A DNA stretch of 64,000 nt from SXIZ01 sp040079795 (GTDB lineage Bacteria > Pseudomonadota > Gammaproteobacteria > Methylococcales > Methylomonadaceae): the NCBI GenBank assembly GCA_040079795.1, contig JBEBJQ010000003.1, positions 65,705 through 129,704 of the forward strand. The letters are read 5' to 3'. The position numbers and the translations under genes are program-made. Positions 1 through 8,579 of the stretch are shown piece by piece (the stretch's first letter is position 1; each line of letters starts with the position of its first letter). Under the pieces are notes generated by a model that was not told where the DNA came from, did no database searches, and saw only the letters and a program-made list of their open reading frames with translations.

Positions 1-2770
1 CGGTACCGGTTTTCCCCCCCACCAATAGAGGTTTGCCGGACTGGTCTTTATAAATATCTTTAAGCCGAACAGCCGTCCCGTTGGAGACCACACCGATCAA
101 TGCCCCCCTAACCGCCGCTGCAACTTGTGGCGATAGCACCGCCTCGCCTTTCGGAGGGCTAATGGTCATCAAAGTCTCGAACGGGGTTCCCTCCGCAAAA
201 TGATAACGTTCAAATTTAGTCACCGGATAACTGACCCCATCATTCACTATGATTCCCATTAACTTGGCAAGCGACGCGGGACGGTCGCCTGATGCACCAA
301 TCGCAGAAGCATAGGATGGGGTCATATCGGCAAACGGATACCCCACTTTACGCCAGGCATCGGCAATATGGCTAAACACCTCTTTTTCCAGCAAAGTTTG
401 GATACGCTTATCCATCGAATATCTGTGCCGACTTTTAAATAACCAGGAATACACCTCTTGACGAACATCGGTACTGGCAGCAAAAACATCATTCAGGGTT
501 GCCTCTGGTTTATCTTGCAAATAATTCACCAGCCATAACTCCAAGGGATGAATATGGCTGATATAACCCCGGTCATGCAGGTTAAACGCATCAACAGCAT
601 ACTTGTTGTAAAGGTAAACCAGATCTTCGTCGGAAAATTGGGTGTTATTGAGATTAGTTTGCAGATAGGTTTTTAATTCTCCTACGGATGCCCGTGGCAA
701 AATAGAGCGGAATACTGTTGCCAAACGGGTCGGATTTGGATAAACACTTTGCGTCAGCAGGTTAAGCAATTCATTGGATTGCTTATCCTGATATTTAGCA
801 TAAAAGCGCCGCAGATAAACCTTTGCCTCTTCATCGGCAAAGCGTTCCAGATATTCACGCCGCAAAGGCTCGCCGCCCTGTTCGATACGCGTATAAATGC
901 CATTAGGCCGGTAAAGGTAGTGGTATTCAATATCCCGCATCAAACGGATAAAAACCAGATTAACCGAATCCCGCAGCGCGTCCCGAACCGGCATTATTTT
1001 ACCGTTATCGGTTTTATTAAAATTATTAAAATGATGCACCCCGCCCCCGGTATAAAAATTTTCACCGGGACTGGATGAATAACGTTTATCCAGAGCTGCT
1101 TCAAGAATTTCGGGCAAAGTGATTTTCGGGTTGTGCAGGATTTGCTCAATTACCCACAACGACAGATGATCACGCGGATGAAGCACCACCGTATTAAGCG
1201 CTGCCCTGGATTGATTGACGTATTGCCGATACAGCTCATCTACCAGCTGGAGATATAACACCGTTGTCCTAAGTTTAGCGGTTGAGCCTAAATCCAATCT
1301 AATCCCTTCATTGATGTCTAACGGCTGATCATAATTATCCGTTTGCACCCGCAATTGATTTCCCAGCGGAGTGCGTTCATAAAGCATCAAACTATAAACA
1401 ATCTTATCCAGGTTATTATTTTTATTCAGTAGGCGTTTATCCATTAAACCTGCCTGCGCCGCATTTTCAGGCTGCTTTAAGCTGAGCAGTGTAGTGGCAA
1501 TCGCTTGCTGTGCGTTTTGGTTAAGGCTGGTTTTAACTGTGAGATCAAGACGATCAAGGTCATATAAACTTTTAATACCCAAATTAGCGGTTAAGCGTGC
1601 GCGCACCATGGTTTGAGTTTTATGGTCTGCGTAATTTTTAGCATTAGGGGGAATCCGGGCACGGTTTAATTCAAGCTTGTTGGCCAGCGCGGCATCACGC
1701 ATTGCATTAGAAATAGCACCGTCGGCTGCCAATAGCCGAAGATGGCTATCGGCTAATTTTTGCAAATTTTCATGGCCATTTCCCAACAAATAGGTAGGGC
1801 GACGCTGAGCCAATAATAGACTTAAGAATTGCCGGTAAGCCCGCCCTTGTTCCAGGGTAACAGTCGGATTCTTAGCCGGCACATCCGCTGCCAGCAACCG
1901 GTTGGAGGTTTCAAAATCCGCTTGATACCAAATGCGCATGCCCTCGCCAATACCCTGCACCTCGCCGTAACCTGTAGCCGCTGCCAGCGGTACCGAATTA
2001 AGGTAATTCAGGGCGATTCGACGCCGCGCCGGTAAGGTGTCAGTTCCATCCAGGTAGGCACGCAAGGATGCACTGCTCATCTGTCGCAGCTTCTCAAATA
2101 CCGAAGTCGTAATCCCGCCCGGCGAATGCTGATATTTTTCCAACTGCGTTGCCAAGGTGCTACCACCTGCCGCGTTAATCTCAGCACCCAGTGATTTTTT
2201 CAGCATGTCTAATGACGCCTTACCAAAGCGTGTCCATTCGACTGCGGGGTTGCGGTTAGCATATTGTTCATCCAGCAATTTACGGTTTTCAATATACAAC
2301 AAAGTATTTAATACCAGCGGCGGAACTGCCTCAATGGAAGGATAAACCTGCTTCGGATAAATTGATTCAAAAAGCGGCTGATTTTTATCATCTAAAATAC
2401 GTAACCCGGCGCGTTTTTTCTCATGATAAACATTGTAAAGGCCTAAATCTAAAAGCTTAACTTGTAATGGCGATATACGTGATTGCGCTGTAACCTCAAA
2501 ATTTTGCTTCATCAAGCGTCCAATAAAATCTGGTAACCCGACATAACCAAGCCGCACATCAAAAGGCCCAAAAGCTGGATAACGGATCAATGAACTGGAG
2601 CCAGGTTCGACAACATAGTGCAAACCCTTGCCAAGCTCCGAAAGGTAGCGGGCTTGTAGTTTGGAGGTGAGTAATTCCTGCTGGATACTATAAACGCTTA
2701 TCGCAGTTAGCAACATCAAGGTGAAGACGATCAATCCTCGATACAACGAACGCCGGGGCAAAGATGACAT
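1..2770 (-). CDS. Class A penicillin-binding protein (GT51 plus transpeptidase), 3' end outside window
   Basis: Bifunctional peptidoglycan synthase: polymerises glycan strands and cross-links stem peptides at the outer face of the inner membrane. About 923 residues are visible from ATG at 2770; the C-terminus lies left of the window. Residues 10-28 form one membrane anchor. The glycosyltransferase part has the catalytic Glu near residue 161 in a divergent IENR context (normally EDRxF), then GGSTLATQ in place of GGSTITQQ. The transpeptidase has all three penicilloyl-serine motifs: STAK (Ser496), SVN (602-604) and KTGT starting at residue 920, right at the window edge. The first GT51 motif is unusual, so this is a divergent subfamily rather than MrcA/MrcB. 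It stands alone, followed upstream by a long non-coding gap. The family call is firm; the exact subclass is not. Confidence 0.9.
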   Translation of the reverse strand, partial: MSSLPRRSLYRGLIVFTLMLLTAISVYSIQQELLTSKLQARYLSELGKGLHYVVEPGSSSLIRYPAFGPFDVRLGYVGLPDFIGRLMKQNFEVTAQSRISPLQVKLLDLGLYNVYHEKKRAGLRILDDKNQPLFESIYPKQVYPSIEAVPPLVLNTLLYIENRKLLDEQYANRNPAVEWTRFGKASLDMLKKSLGAEINAAGGSTLATQLEKYQHSPGGITTSVFEKLRQMSSASLRAYLDGTDTLPARRRIALNYLNSVPLAAATGYGEVQGIGEGMRIWYQADFETSNRLLAADVPAKNPTVTLEQGRAYRQFLSLLLAQRRPTYLLGNGHENLQKLADSHLRLLAADGAISNAMRDAALANKLELNRARIPPNAKNYADHKTQTMVRARLTANLGIKSLYDLDRLDLTVKTSLNQNAQQAIATTLLSLKQPENAAQAGLMDKRLLNKNNNLDKIVYSLMLYERTPLGNQLRVQTDNYDQPLDINEGIRLDLGSTAKLRTTVLYLQLVDELYRQYVNQSRAALNTVVLHPRDHLSLWVIEQILHNPKITLPEILEAALDKRYSSSPGENFYTGGGVHHFNNFNKTDNGKIMPVRDALRDSVNLVFIRLMRDIEYHYLYRPNGIYTRIEQGGEPLRREYLERFADEEAKVYLRRFYAKYQDKQSNELLNLLTQSVYPNPTRLATVFRSILPRASVGELKTYLQTNLNNTQFSDEDLVYLYNKYAVDAFNLHDRGYISHIHPLELWLVNYLQDKPEATLNDVFAASTDVRQEVYSWLFKSRHRYSMDKRIQTLLEKEVFSHIADAWRKVGYPFADMTPSYASAIGASGDRPASLAKLMGIIVNDGVSYPVTKFERYHFAEGTPFETLMTISPPKGEAVLSPQVAAAVRGALIGVVSNGTAVRLKDIYKDQSGKPLLVGGKTGT

Positions 2771-3314
2771 GTAATTATGCTTAAATTAAGAAAATGATTT
2801 AGCTAAAGGGTAACGGATAAATATACTAATCTGCTTAAGATATAGGTTTTGAAAACCGCACATCCATCATTAAAAGCAGGCTAAAAAGATAAAATATTGC
2901 CCAACGAATCACTTCATAAAAAGCATATCAAGTTCAAAATGAATCACTGAAGTTTACCATCCTTAAGCTAGCCTTTTCATGTCTTACAACATCATCGGAA
3001 CATTGCTAAATCTCTAGCGTTTAAGCAGTCATAAGTATAGCTAAAAATTCAACAATAATAATTACCGCTCAAAACTTAAACCCCTAAAAACTTAACCCAA
3101 AAGACAATCATTGGATTTCATCCTACTTTTTAACGCTTCTTATGCCAAAAAAGCCAATGTGGCTCTGAACCAGCCAGCATAAACTAGACTAAACGGGTTA
3201 TTCTACCTATAGTTTCTACCCATAATATTAACTTAGTAGGCTCTGGCAGAAAATCATCGTATTAACTTCTGGCCTCTACCTATACTCCTTAACCGTTTTA
3301 TTAGGTCAACAATA
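2771..3314. other. Non-coding gap of 544 bp
   Basis: AT-rich stretch between the divergently transcribed penicillin-binding protein and the HAD nucleotidase. Stop codons are dense in all frames, and I saw no protein-like segment, tRNA or convincing hairpin terminator. It must hold the promoters of both flanking genes, but I could not pick a clear -35/-10 pair. It is long for this otherwise compact window. Confidence 0.6.
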
Positions 3315-3971
3315 ATGATCAACTGGGCAAACATTGATACCGTATTACTGGATATGGACGGTACCTTACTGGATTTAAATTTTGACAACCATTTTTGGCA
3401 GGAATTTGTACCCTTAAAATTCGCGCATTTAAACGGCATCAACATTGAGGAAGCAAAAATATTACTCGCACCGCAATTTAAAAAGATGGAAGGGCAACTA
3501 GAATGGTATTGCTTGGATTACTGGAGTAACACATTACAACTAGACATCGCTGGCTTAAAAATGGAAATCGCTGGCCTTATTGCAGTGCTGCCGCATGTCA
3601 TCGAATTTTTAGAAAAAGTTCAGCAGTCCTCACGCACGCTATTACTGGTTACTAATGCGCACCGCAGCAGTTTGGGTCTAAAAATGGACAAAACCTGTTT
3701 AAACCGGTTTTTTGATGCGCTTATCAGTTCACATGATTTCGGCATAGCTAAAGAACAGACCGTATTTTGGCCCAAATTACAACAGCAACACCCTTTCGAC
3801 AAACGCCACACCCTACTGGTAGATGATAGCTTAGCCGTATTGAACGCTGCCCACGACTTTGGACTTGAACACATTATCGCAATCAGTAAACCGGATTCAA
3901 AACAGCCCAAAAAAATATTTACGCATTATCCAGCTATCGAGGATTTCCGCGAGCTGATGGCAGGACTCTAA
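3315..3971 (+). CDS. yrfG: HAD-family nucleotidase, YrfG-like (GMP/IMP 5'-nucleotidase type)
   Basis: A 218-residue haloacid-dehalogenase phosphatase. Motif I is DMDGTLLD (residues 13-20), motif II is the TNAH stretch near 113-116, and motif IV is LLVDDS near 167. Size and sequence resemble E. coli YrfG, which dephosphorylates GMP and IMP in the cytoplasm; the substrate here is inferred from the family. Its 3' end overlaps the 3' end of the convergent rhlB by 38 bp (3934-3971), so neither gene can have a conventional terminator between them. Confidence 0.85.
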   Translation: MINWANIDTVLLDMDGTLLDLNFDNHFWQEFVPLKFAHLNGINIEEAKILLAPQFKKMEGQLEWYCLDYWSNTLQLDIAGLKMEIAGLIAVLPHVIEFLEKVQQSSRTLLLVTNAHRSSLGLKMDKTCLNRFFDALISSHDFGIAKEQTVFWPKLQQQHPFDKRHTLLVDDSLAVLNAAHDFGLEHIIAISKPDSKQPKKIFTHYPAIEDFRELMAGL

Positions 3972-5205
3972 GTTTTTGGCCGACATGTTTGTTGAGTTGG
4001 TTGGGTTTACGAACTGTTTTGGGACGTTCAGGATGCTTAATCTCAGCCAATAACGACAGATTAATGGCAGTCACCGGTATTTTTTGCCCAATATATTCTT
4101 CGATATCTGGCATGGAATAAGCGTATTCCTCACAAATAAAGCTAATTGCCTCGCCACTGGCACCAAAGCGTGCAGTTCTCCCGATACGATGCACGTAATC
4201 CTCCACATCCTGCGGCAAATCGTAATTAAACACATGCGACACATCGGCAATATGCAGACCCCGCGCAGCAACATCGGTCGCAATCAAAATCATGATGCGA
4301 TTTTCCTGAAAATCATTCAACAACCGTTGCCGTTTATCTTGCGGTACATCGCCGCTTAACGCCGCTGTTTTATAGCCATTAAAATTCAAATAGGCATCTA
4401 AAAGCTCAGCACACCGCTTAGTGTTAACAAAAATAATACTGCGTTGCGGCTGAACCAACTGTAGTAGACCTAATAACAACGGTAGCTTTTGGTCATTCGC
4501 CGGGCAATACGCACTTTGTTTGATCGCTTTAGAAGTTACTTCTTCCGTTTCTATGCGGATCAAAACCGGATTGTGCATGTGCTCATAGGCAAGCTCAGTA
4601 ACTTTATACGATAAAGTTGCCGAGAACAGTAAATTTAACCGTGTTTCCGGGGCTGGCATACGCCTGAGTAAAAAACGAATGTCTTTAATGAACCCCAAAT
4701 CAAACATCCGGTCCGCTTCATCCATCACCGTGACTTGAATATGTTCCAGGCTAAAGGCTTTTTGTTGATAAAAGTCAATCACCCGCCCCGGCGTGCCGAT
4801 AATAATATCGACATCACCTTTCAAACTCAGCAGTTGCTTTTGATAGTCTGTGCCACCGTAGATCAGCGCAAATTTAAGCTCTAGGAATTTACCTAACTGC
4901 AATGCATCTTTATGGATCTGGATGGCTAATTCCCGCGTTGGTGCCAGGATGAGCGCACGCGGATTGGTGATTTTTTCGCGTTCATCATTTAGCAAATGCT
5001 GGAAAGTCGCCAGCAAAAACGCGGCCGTTTTACCTGTGCCGGTTTGCGCTTGGCCTGCTATATCCTTACCCCGTAAAGATAAGGGCAAGGCGCGATCCTG
5101 AATGGGCGTACAGTGGTCAAAACCAGCGGCAGTTAACCCCTGAAGAATAGTGTCTGACAATTCCAGATTGCAAAAACGTGTTGCAGTGAGATGTTTAGTG
5201 TTCAT
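3934..5205 (-). CDS. rhlB: DEAD-box ATP-dependent RNA helicase RhlB
   Basis: Cytoplasmic RNA helicase, in E. coli a partner of RNase E in the degradosome. Starting at ATG 5205 it has 423 residues. A longer open frame extends to 5313 but overlaps the trxA promoter, so I rejected it. Helicase motifs are in order: Q motif (F...CTPIQ), AQTGTGKT (Walker A), PTRELAIQ, GTPGR, DEAD (MDEADRMFD), SAT, then the RecA-2 motifs ATDVAARGL and HRIGRTAR. Being divergent from trxA-rho is the classic gammaproteobacterial arrangement and supports RhlB over other DEAD helicases. The C-terminal tail is short and basic. Confidence 0.92.
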   Translation of the reverse strand: MNTKHLTATRFCNLELSDTILQGLTAAGFDHCTPIQDRALPLSLRGKDIAGQAQTGTGKTAAFLLATFQHLLNDEREKITNPRALILAPTRELAIQIHKDALQLGKFLELKFALIYGGTDYQKQLLSLKGDVDIIIGTPGRVIDFYQQKAFSLEHIQVTVMDEADRMFDLGFIKDIRFLLRRMPAPETRLNLLFSATLSYKVTELAYEHMHNPVLIRIETEEVTSKAIKQSAYCPANDQKLPLLLGLLQLVQPQRSIIFVNTKRCAELLDAYLNFNGYKTAALSGDVPQDKRQRLLNDFQENRIMILIATDVAARGLHIADVSHVFNYDLPQDVEDYVHRIGRTARFGASGEAISFICEEYAYSMPDIEEYIGQKIPVTAINLSLLAEIKHPERPKTVRKPNQLNKHVGQKLRVLPSARGNPR

Positions 5206-5257
5206 AGTGCTATAGCATAACGTAAAAATCAAAATGCCTGAAATTGATTGATGATGA

Positions 5258-5286
5258 TTGACAAAAGAACCCGCCCCCCCTATAGT
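5258..5286 (+). promoter_or_regulatory. Near-consensus sigma70 promoter of trxA
   Basis: A perfect -35 box TTGACA (5258-5263) and a -10 box TATAGT (5281-5286) are separated by exactly 17 bases, the optimum. The spacer contains a run of seven C. Transcription would begin near 5293, which rules out translation from the ATG at 5257-5260 and supports the GTG start of trxA at 5315. Confidence 0.8.
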
Positions 5287-5314
5287 TTTATTTTTTAATA
5301 GTTGGAGAAACAAG

Positions 5315-5641
5315 GTGAGCGACTTAGTCCTTCATGTCAAAGATAGTGAATTTAATGAAACCGTTATTAAAGCAAATGGTCCTGTTCTCGTCGATTACTG
5401 GGCTGAATGGTGCGGGCCTTGCAAAATGATTGGTCCCCTGCTTGATCAAATTGCCGTTGACTATGCGGGTAAGCTCACAATCGTTAAGTTAAATATTGAT
5501 GAAAATCCTGAAACGCCCCAACATTATGGCGTAAGAGGTATTCCCACTTTGATGATATTCAACAACGGCACCGTCGAAGCAACCAAAGTAGGTGCTTTAA
5601 GCAAATCTCAGCTGGCTGATTTTATCGACGCCAATATCTAA
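5315..5641 (+). CDS. trxA: Thioredoxin 1
   Basis: Cytoplasmic dithiol-disulfide oxidoreductase of 108 residues, the same size as E. coli TrxA. The active site is WCGPC (Cys33 and Cys36) and the cis-proline is in GIPTLM. The start is a GTG at 5315, preceded by GGAGA at 5304-5308; this start matches the family length and lies downstream of the promoter at 5258-5286. It is followed by a hairpin and then rho, as in E. coli. Confidence 0.97.
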   Translation: MSDLVLHVKDSEFNETVIKANGPVLVDYWAEWCGPCKMIGPLLDQIAVDYAGKLTIVKLNIDENPETPQHYGVRGIPTLMIFNNGTVEATKVGALSKSQLADFIDANI

Positions 5642-5650
5642 TTATTTTTT

Positions 5651-5678
5651 GGGTTCGTTTAAAAATTTAGACGAACCC
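5651..5678 (+). terminator. Hairpin downstream of trxA
   Basis: GGGTTCGT (5651-5658) pairs with ACGAACCC (5671-5678), with more A/T pairing inside the loop. It starts 10 bases after the trxA stop. There is no long T tract after it, only CTTATAATT, so it may be a weak terminator or attenuator allowing some readthrough into rho. Confidence 0.55.
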
Positions 5679-5696
5679 TTATAATTGCGCTATACT
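5667..5696 (+). promoter_or_regulatory. Possible rho promoter
   Basis: TATACT (5691-5696) is a good -10 box; the only nearby -35 candidate is the weak TTAGAC (5667-5672) at 18 bases. It would give an untranslated leader of about 115 bases before rho. Long rho leaders are used for autoregulation in E. coli, but nothing here proves that mechanism. Confidence 0.35.
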
Positions 5697-5816
5697 CATC
5701 GCACGCTATTTCAAGCGTGCAGTTTCAATCTGTAAAACACCCCGAAACCTTTTCATCCTATTGTCGCAACAGTTATCCTATTGTTGCCCACACATCTCAT
5801 CGTTCTTTTTTTAAAT

Positions 5817-7076
5817 ATGAATCTTACCGAGTTAAAACTTAAACAAATTAGTGAAATTATCGACATCGCAGAATCTCTTGGGCTAGAAAATGTTGCCCGC
5901 ATCCGTAAACAAGAATTAATCTTCGCCATATTAAAAAAACAAGCAAAAGGCGGAGAAGATATTTTTGGAGACGGGGTTTTAGAAATATTACAGGATGGCT
6001 TTGGTTTTTTACGGACGCCAGGATGTTCCTACCTAGCCGGCCCCGATGATATTTATGTTTCCCCCAGTCAAATAAGACGCTTCAACCTTCGCACCGGCGA
6101 CACCATCAGCGGCAAAATAAGACCCCCGAAGGACAATGAACGTTATTTTGCCATGCTCAAGGTTGAAAGTATCAACTACGAGCCGCCCGAAAATACCAAA
6201 AATAAAATTCTCTTTTCAAACCTTACCCCGCTATTCCCCAATAAACGCTTTACCCTTGAACAAGGCAACGGCACCAGTGAAGACCTAACCAGCCGTGTCA
6301 TTGATTTAATTGCCCCTATCGGTAAAGGCCAACGCGGTTTGATCGTGTCCCCGCCGAAAGCCGGTAAAACCATGATCATGCAAAGCTTGGCGCAATCCAT
6401 TGCCGAGAAAAACCCCGAATGCTACTTAATCGTCTTACTCATCGACGAACGTCCCGAAGAGGTGACTGAAATGCAGCGCTGCGTGCGTGGCGAGGTTGTT
6501 TCCAGCACCTTCGACGAACCGGCAACACGCCATGTACAAGTGGCGGATATGGTGATTGAAAAAGCACGGCGCATGGTAGAACATAAACACGACGTGGTTA
6601 TTTTGTTAGACTCCATTACCCGTTTAGCCAGAGCTTATAATACCGTAGCCCCCTCTTCCGGCAAGATTTTATCCGGCGGTGTGGATGCAAATGCCCTGGA
6701 AAAACCGAAACGCTTTTTTGGCGCTGCAAGAAATATTGAAGAAGGCGGCAGTTTGACTATTATTGCCACAGCCCTGGTTGATACTGGCTCGCGTATGGAC
6801 GAAGTGATTTACGAAGAATTTAAAGGCACCGGCAACATGGAGCTGCATCTGGATCGTAAAATTGCGGAAAAACGCGTTTATCCTGCCATTAACATTAACC
6901 GTTCTGGAACCCGTCGCGAAGAATACTTGGTGTCACCTGAAGAACTGCAAAAAACCTGGATTCTGCGTAAAATTCTGCAACCGATGGATGAAATGTCCGC
7001 ATCAGAATTCTTATTGGGCAAATTAAAAGACTTCAAAACCAATGCTGAATTCTTTGAATCCATGAAACGCCAATAA
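5817..7076 (+). CDS. rho: Transcription termination factor Rho
   Basis: Hexameric RNA helicase that terminates transcription. It has 419 residues from ATG 5817, matching E. coli Rho (MNLTELK start). The N-terminal Rho domain is followed by the cold-shock-like RNA-binding domain (GFGFLR, YVSPSQIRRF), then the ATPase core with P-loop PKAGKTM, the Walker B region VVILLDSITRLARAYN, and the Q/R loops GGVDANALEKPKRFFGAARN. A longer open frame from 5781 is not needed. Downstream lies a strong palindrome (7084-7113). Confidence 0.97.
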   Translation: MNLTELKLKQISEIIDIAESLGLENVARIRKQELIFAILKKQAKGGEDIFGDGVLEILQDGFGFLRTPGCSYLAGPDDIYVSPSQIRRFNLRTGDTISGKIRPPKDNERYFAMLKVESINYEPPENTKNKILFSNLTPLFPNKRFTLEQGNGTSEDLTSRVIDLIAPIGKGQRGLIVSPPKAGKTMIMQSLAQSIAEKNPECYLIVLLIDERPEEVTEMQRCVRGEVVSSTFDEPATRHVQVADMVIEKARRMVEHKHDVVILLDSITRLARAYNTVAPSSGKILSGGVDANALEKPKRFFGAARNIEEGGSLTIIATALVDTGSRMDEVIYEEFKGTGNMELHLDRKIAEKRVYPAININRSGTRREEYLVSPEELQKTWILRKILQPMDEMSASEFLLGKLKDFKTNAEFFESMKRQ

Positions 7077-7083
7077 AATCTCC

Positions 7084-7113
7084 TGTAGAGACGCAAGATT
7101 TTGCGTCTCTACA
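7084..7113. repeat. GAGACGCA palindrome, copy 1; probable bidirectional terminator
   Basis: TGTAGAGACGCAA (7084-7096) and TTGCGTCTCTACA (7101-7113) form a perfect 13-bp stem with a 4-base loop. It sits exactly between the convergent genes rho and yggX, so it probably serves both as terminator. The same GAGACGCA/TGCGTCTC core occurs at 12651-12681 and, degraded, at 18705-18734, marking it as a dispersed repeat. Confidence 0.8.
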
Positions 7114-7125
7114 TCACTACAGCCG

Positions 7126-7398
7126 CTATTGTTTGGGCGGCACATAGCCTTCCGGCATCACAAAGCCGCTGCCAAATAAAAACTTATGCCGTTCTTCCTC
7201 CAAAAACTTTTTGGCGCTGGGATCAAAACTGGCTAAACGATGCTCATTAATCAGCATGGTCTGCATTTTTAACCACTCCTGCCAAGCTTGTTTAGAAATA
7301 TTTTCAAAAATCTGCTGGCCTTTAGGGCCTGGAAAAGGTGGGGAGTCCAAACCTTCTGCTTCTGTACCTAATTTAGGACAAATTACTGTTCTAATCAT
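7126..7398 (-). CDS. yggX: Fe(2+)-trafficking protein YggX
   Basis: A small cytoplasmic protein of 90 residues linked in enterics to iron-sulfur cluster protection and oxidative stress resistance. It shows the family signature: TVICPKLGTEAEGLD at the N-terminus with the single conserved Cys7, PPFPGPKGQ, WQEWLKMQTMLINE and a C-terminal YVPP. Length equals the E. coli homologue. In E. coli it follows mutY; here it is separate. Confidence 0.93.
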   Translation of the reverse strand: MIRTVICPKLGTEAEGLDSPPFPGPKGQQIFENISKQAWQEWLKMQTMLINEHRLASFDPSAKKFLEEERHKFLFGSGFVMPEGYVPPKQ

Positions 7399-7532
7399 GA
7401 TTCGCTTTGTTAAAAATAGAATGATATATTTTTGATCAGCTTTAATAACCGACCGCTTTAAATATTAAAATTTTCTAGCTGAGATCCTAACACTTACTTC
7501 CAAGCCAATATAGACAGAAAAATATTATCCAA

Positions 7533-7961
7533 TCAACTTTGCCATTCAATAATATGCTCTTCAATGTCGTCGACATCTGCTTCTTTCATGGCATAGCTAC
7601 GAATTGACACCCCCGCCTCTACGACACTGTTAGCATCTCCCGACAGCAGTGGATGCCAAGCTTGCAGAGGCTTACCATCGCTGAGCAACCGGTAAGCACA
7701 GGTACTGGGAAGCCAGGTATATGCTGCAAAATCGTGTTGTTTTAAATCAATGCATTCTGGTACGCGGGTACAACGGTTCGCATAGTCGGTACAGAGACAG
7801 GTGTCTAAATCAATTAAATTGCACACCACACTGGTGAAATAAATTTCGCCGGTATCTTCATCTTCCAGTTTATGCAAACAACATTTGCCGCAATTATCAC
7901 AAAGCGACTCCCATTCGTTTCGGGCCATTTCGTGCAGTTTTTTGGTTTCCCAATATTTCAT
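7533..7961 (-). CDS. ycgN: YcgN-family cysteine-cluster protein
   Basis: A 142-residue cytoplasmic protein of the UPF0260 family; its function is unknown. Conserved cysteines are arranged as CDNCGKCC (21-28), then CNLID...CLC, C, C and C, a likely metal or Fe-S site. The C-terminal half has the family motifs CAYRLL and WHPLLSG. It is followed downstream by yggX with 134 bp between; the upstream neighbour is a decayed gene fragment. Confidence 0.9.
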   Translation of the reverse strand: MKYWETKKLHEMARNEWESLCDNCGKCCLHKLEDEDTGEIYFTSVVCNLIDLDTCLCTDYANRCTRVPECIDLKQHDFAAYTWLPSTCAYRLLSDGKPLQAWHPLLSGDANSVVEAGVSIRSYAMKEADVDDIEEHIIEWQS

Positions 7962-7985
7962 GATGGCGTGATTTCCTTAACCAAT

Positions 7986-8240
7986 CTATATCTGTGTATT
8001 GGCATAACTAATCCCTGCTTTTTTAGGTGTAGCTAATATAAATCCCAGCGATAATTCCACTGTACCATATTTTGCATAAACCACTTCAAAAGCAACATCC
8101 AAAAAAGCTTTATGTTCGGTTATAGTCAATAACAACAAGGTGATAAACACACAACCCACAAAACATACTGTAACCGAAAGCGCTTTAATGATAGATTTCT
8201 GATTGATTGAACGGCCAAGCGCGACGACATGATCCTGACG
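7986..8240 (-). pseudogene. Remnant of a KtrB/TrkH-type K+ transporter subunit
   Basis: Read on the minus strand from 8240, an 84-codon frame with no start codon (it follows a stop) resembles an internal to C-terminal part of a KtrB/TrkH potassium channel subunit: a VVALGRSI stretch, a hydrophobic helix (VCFVGCVFITLLLL), then the recognisable pore-loop region FEVVYAKYGTVELSLG, which normally reads FEVVSAfGTVGLSlG. After that the similarity stops and the expected MFxGRxGPLT segment is missing. It therefore looks like an internal fragment left by deletion at both ends. It continues in frame from the stop codon of the 94-residue gene at 8241-8525. The identification is from memory of the family, not from a search. 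Confidence 0.6.
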
Positions 8241-8525
8241 TTAATCCTTAACCCACGCTTCCAGTGCCGCGATAATACTCACCGCCTGATCTTTGCTTGA
8301 AATATTAAATTTAGATTTTTGCTGATATTCACCATTACGTTTTTGATAACGGCGAATAGTATATTTATCAGGGCCATATTCCTCTTTAGCACGATTCCAG
8401 TCCTGATAACGGTAAATAATCGTCGCCCAAGCACCTTTGGTCAGCACTTTTTTATCCAGTTCCTTGACGGTTTCTACGCCGTCTTCTTCGTAAGTGATGG
8501 TTAATTCTTCTACTGTTTCAGCCAT
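8241..8525 (-). CDS. Conserved-looking 94-residue protein of unknown function
   Basis: I do not recognise this gene with certainty. It is acidic at the N-terminus (EELTITYEEDGVETVKELD) and has a basic middle with RRYQKRNGEYQQKSKFNIS followed by a predicted helix. That second half is reminiscent of the strand-plus-helix layout of PC4-like single-strand DNA-binding domains, but this is only a resemblance. It has no signal peptide or cysteines. An ATG at 8525 is preceded by GGAGTTAAT, a good ribosome binding site. It lies 54 bp downstream of the propeller gene. Confidence 0.7.
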   Translation of the reverse strand: MAETVEELTITYEEDGVETVKELDKKVLTKGAWATIIYRYQDWNRAKEEYGPDKYTIRRYQKRNGEYQQKSKFNISSKDQAVSIIAALEAWVKD

Positions 8526-8579
8526 ATTAACTCCATATTATTTAATTATTTATTTAACCGATCAAACGCTACGATTTTT

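Noticed and set aside
749..2345. Plus-strand frames within the first 2.3 kb
   Set aside because: The whole interval is covered by the minus-strand penicillin-binding protein with intact catalytic motifs.
5257..5314. Longer trxA start at ATG 5258
   Set aside because: It would begin inside the -35 box of a near-perfect promoter; the GTG at 5315 gives the family length.
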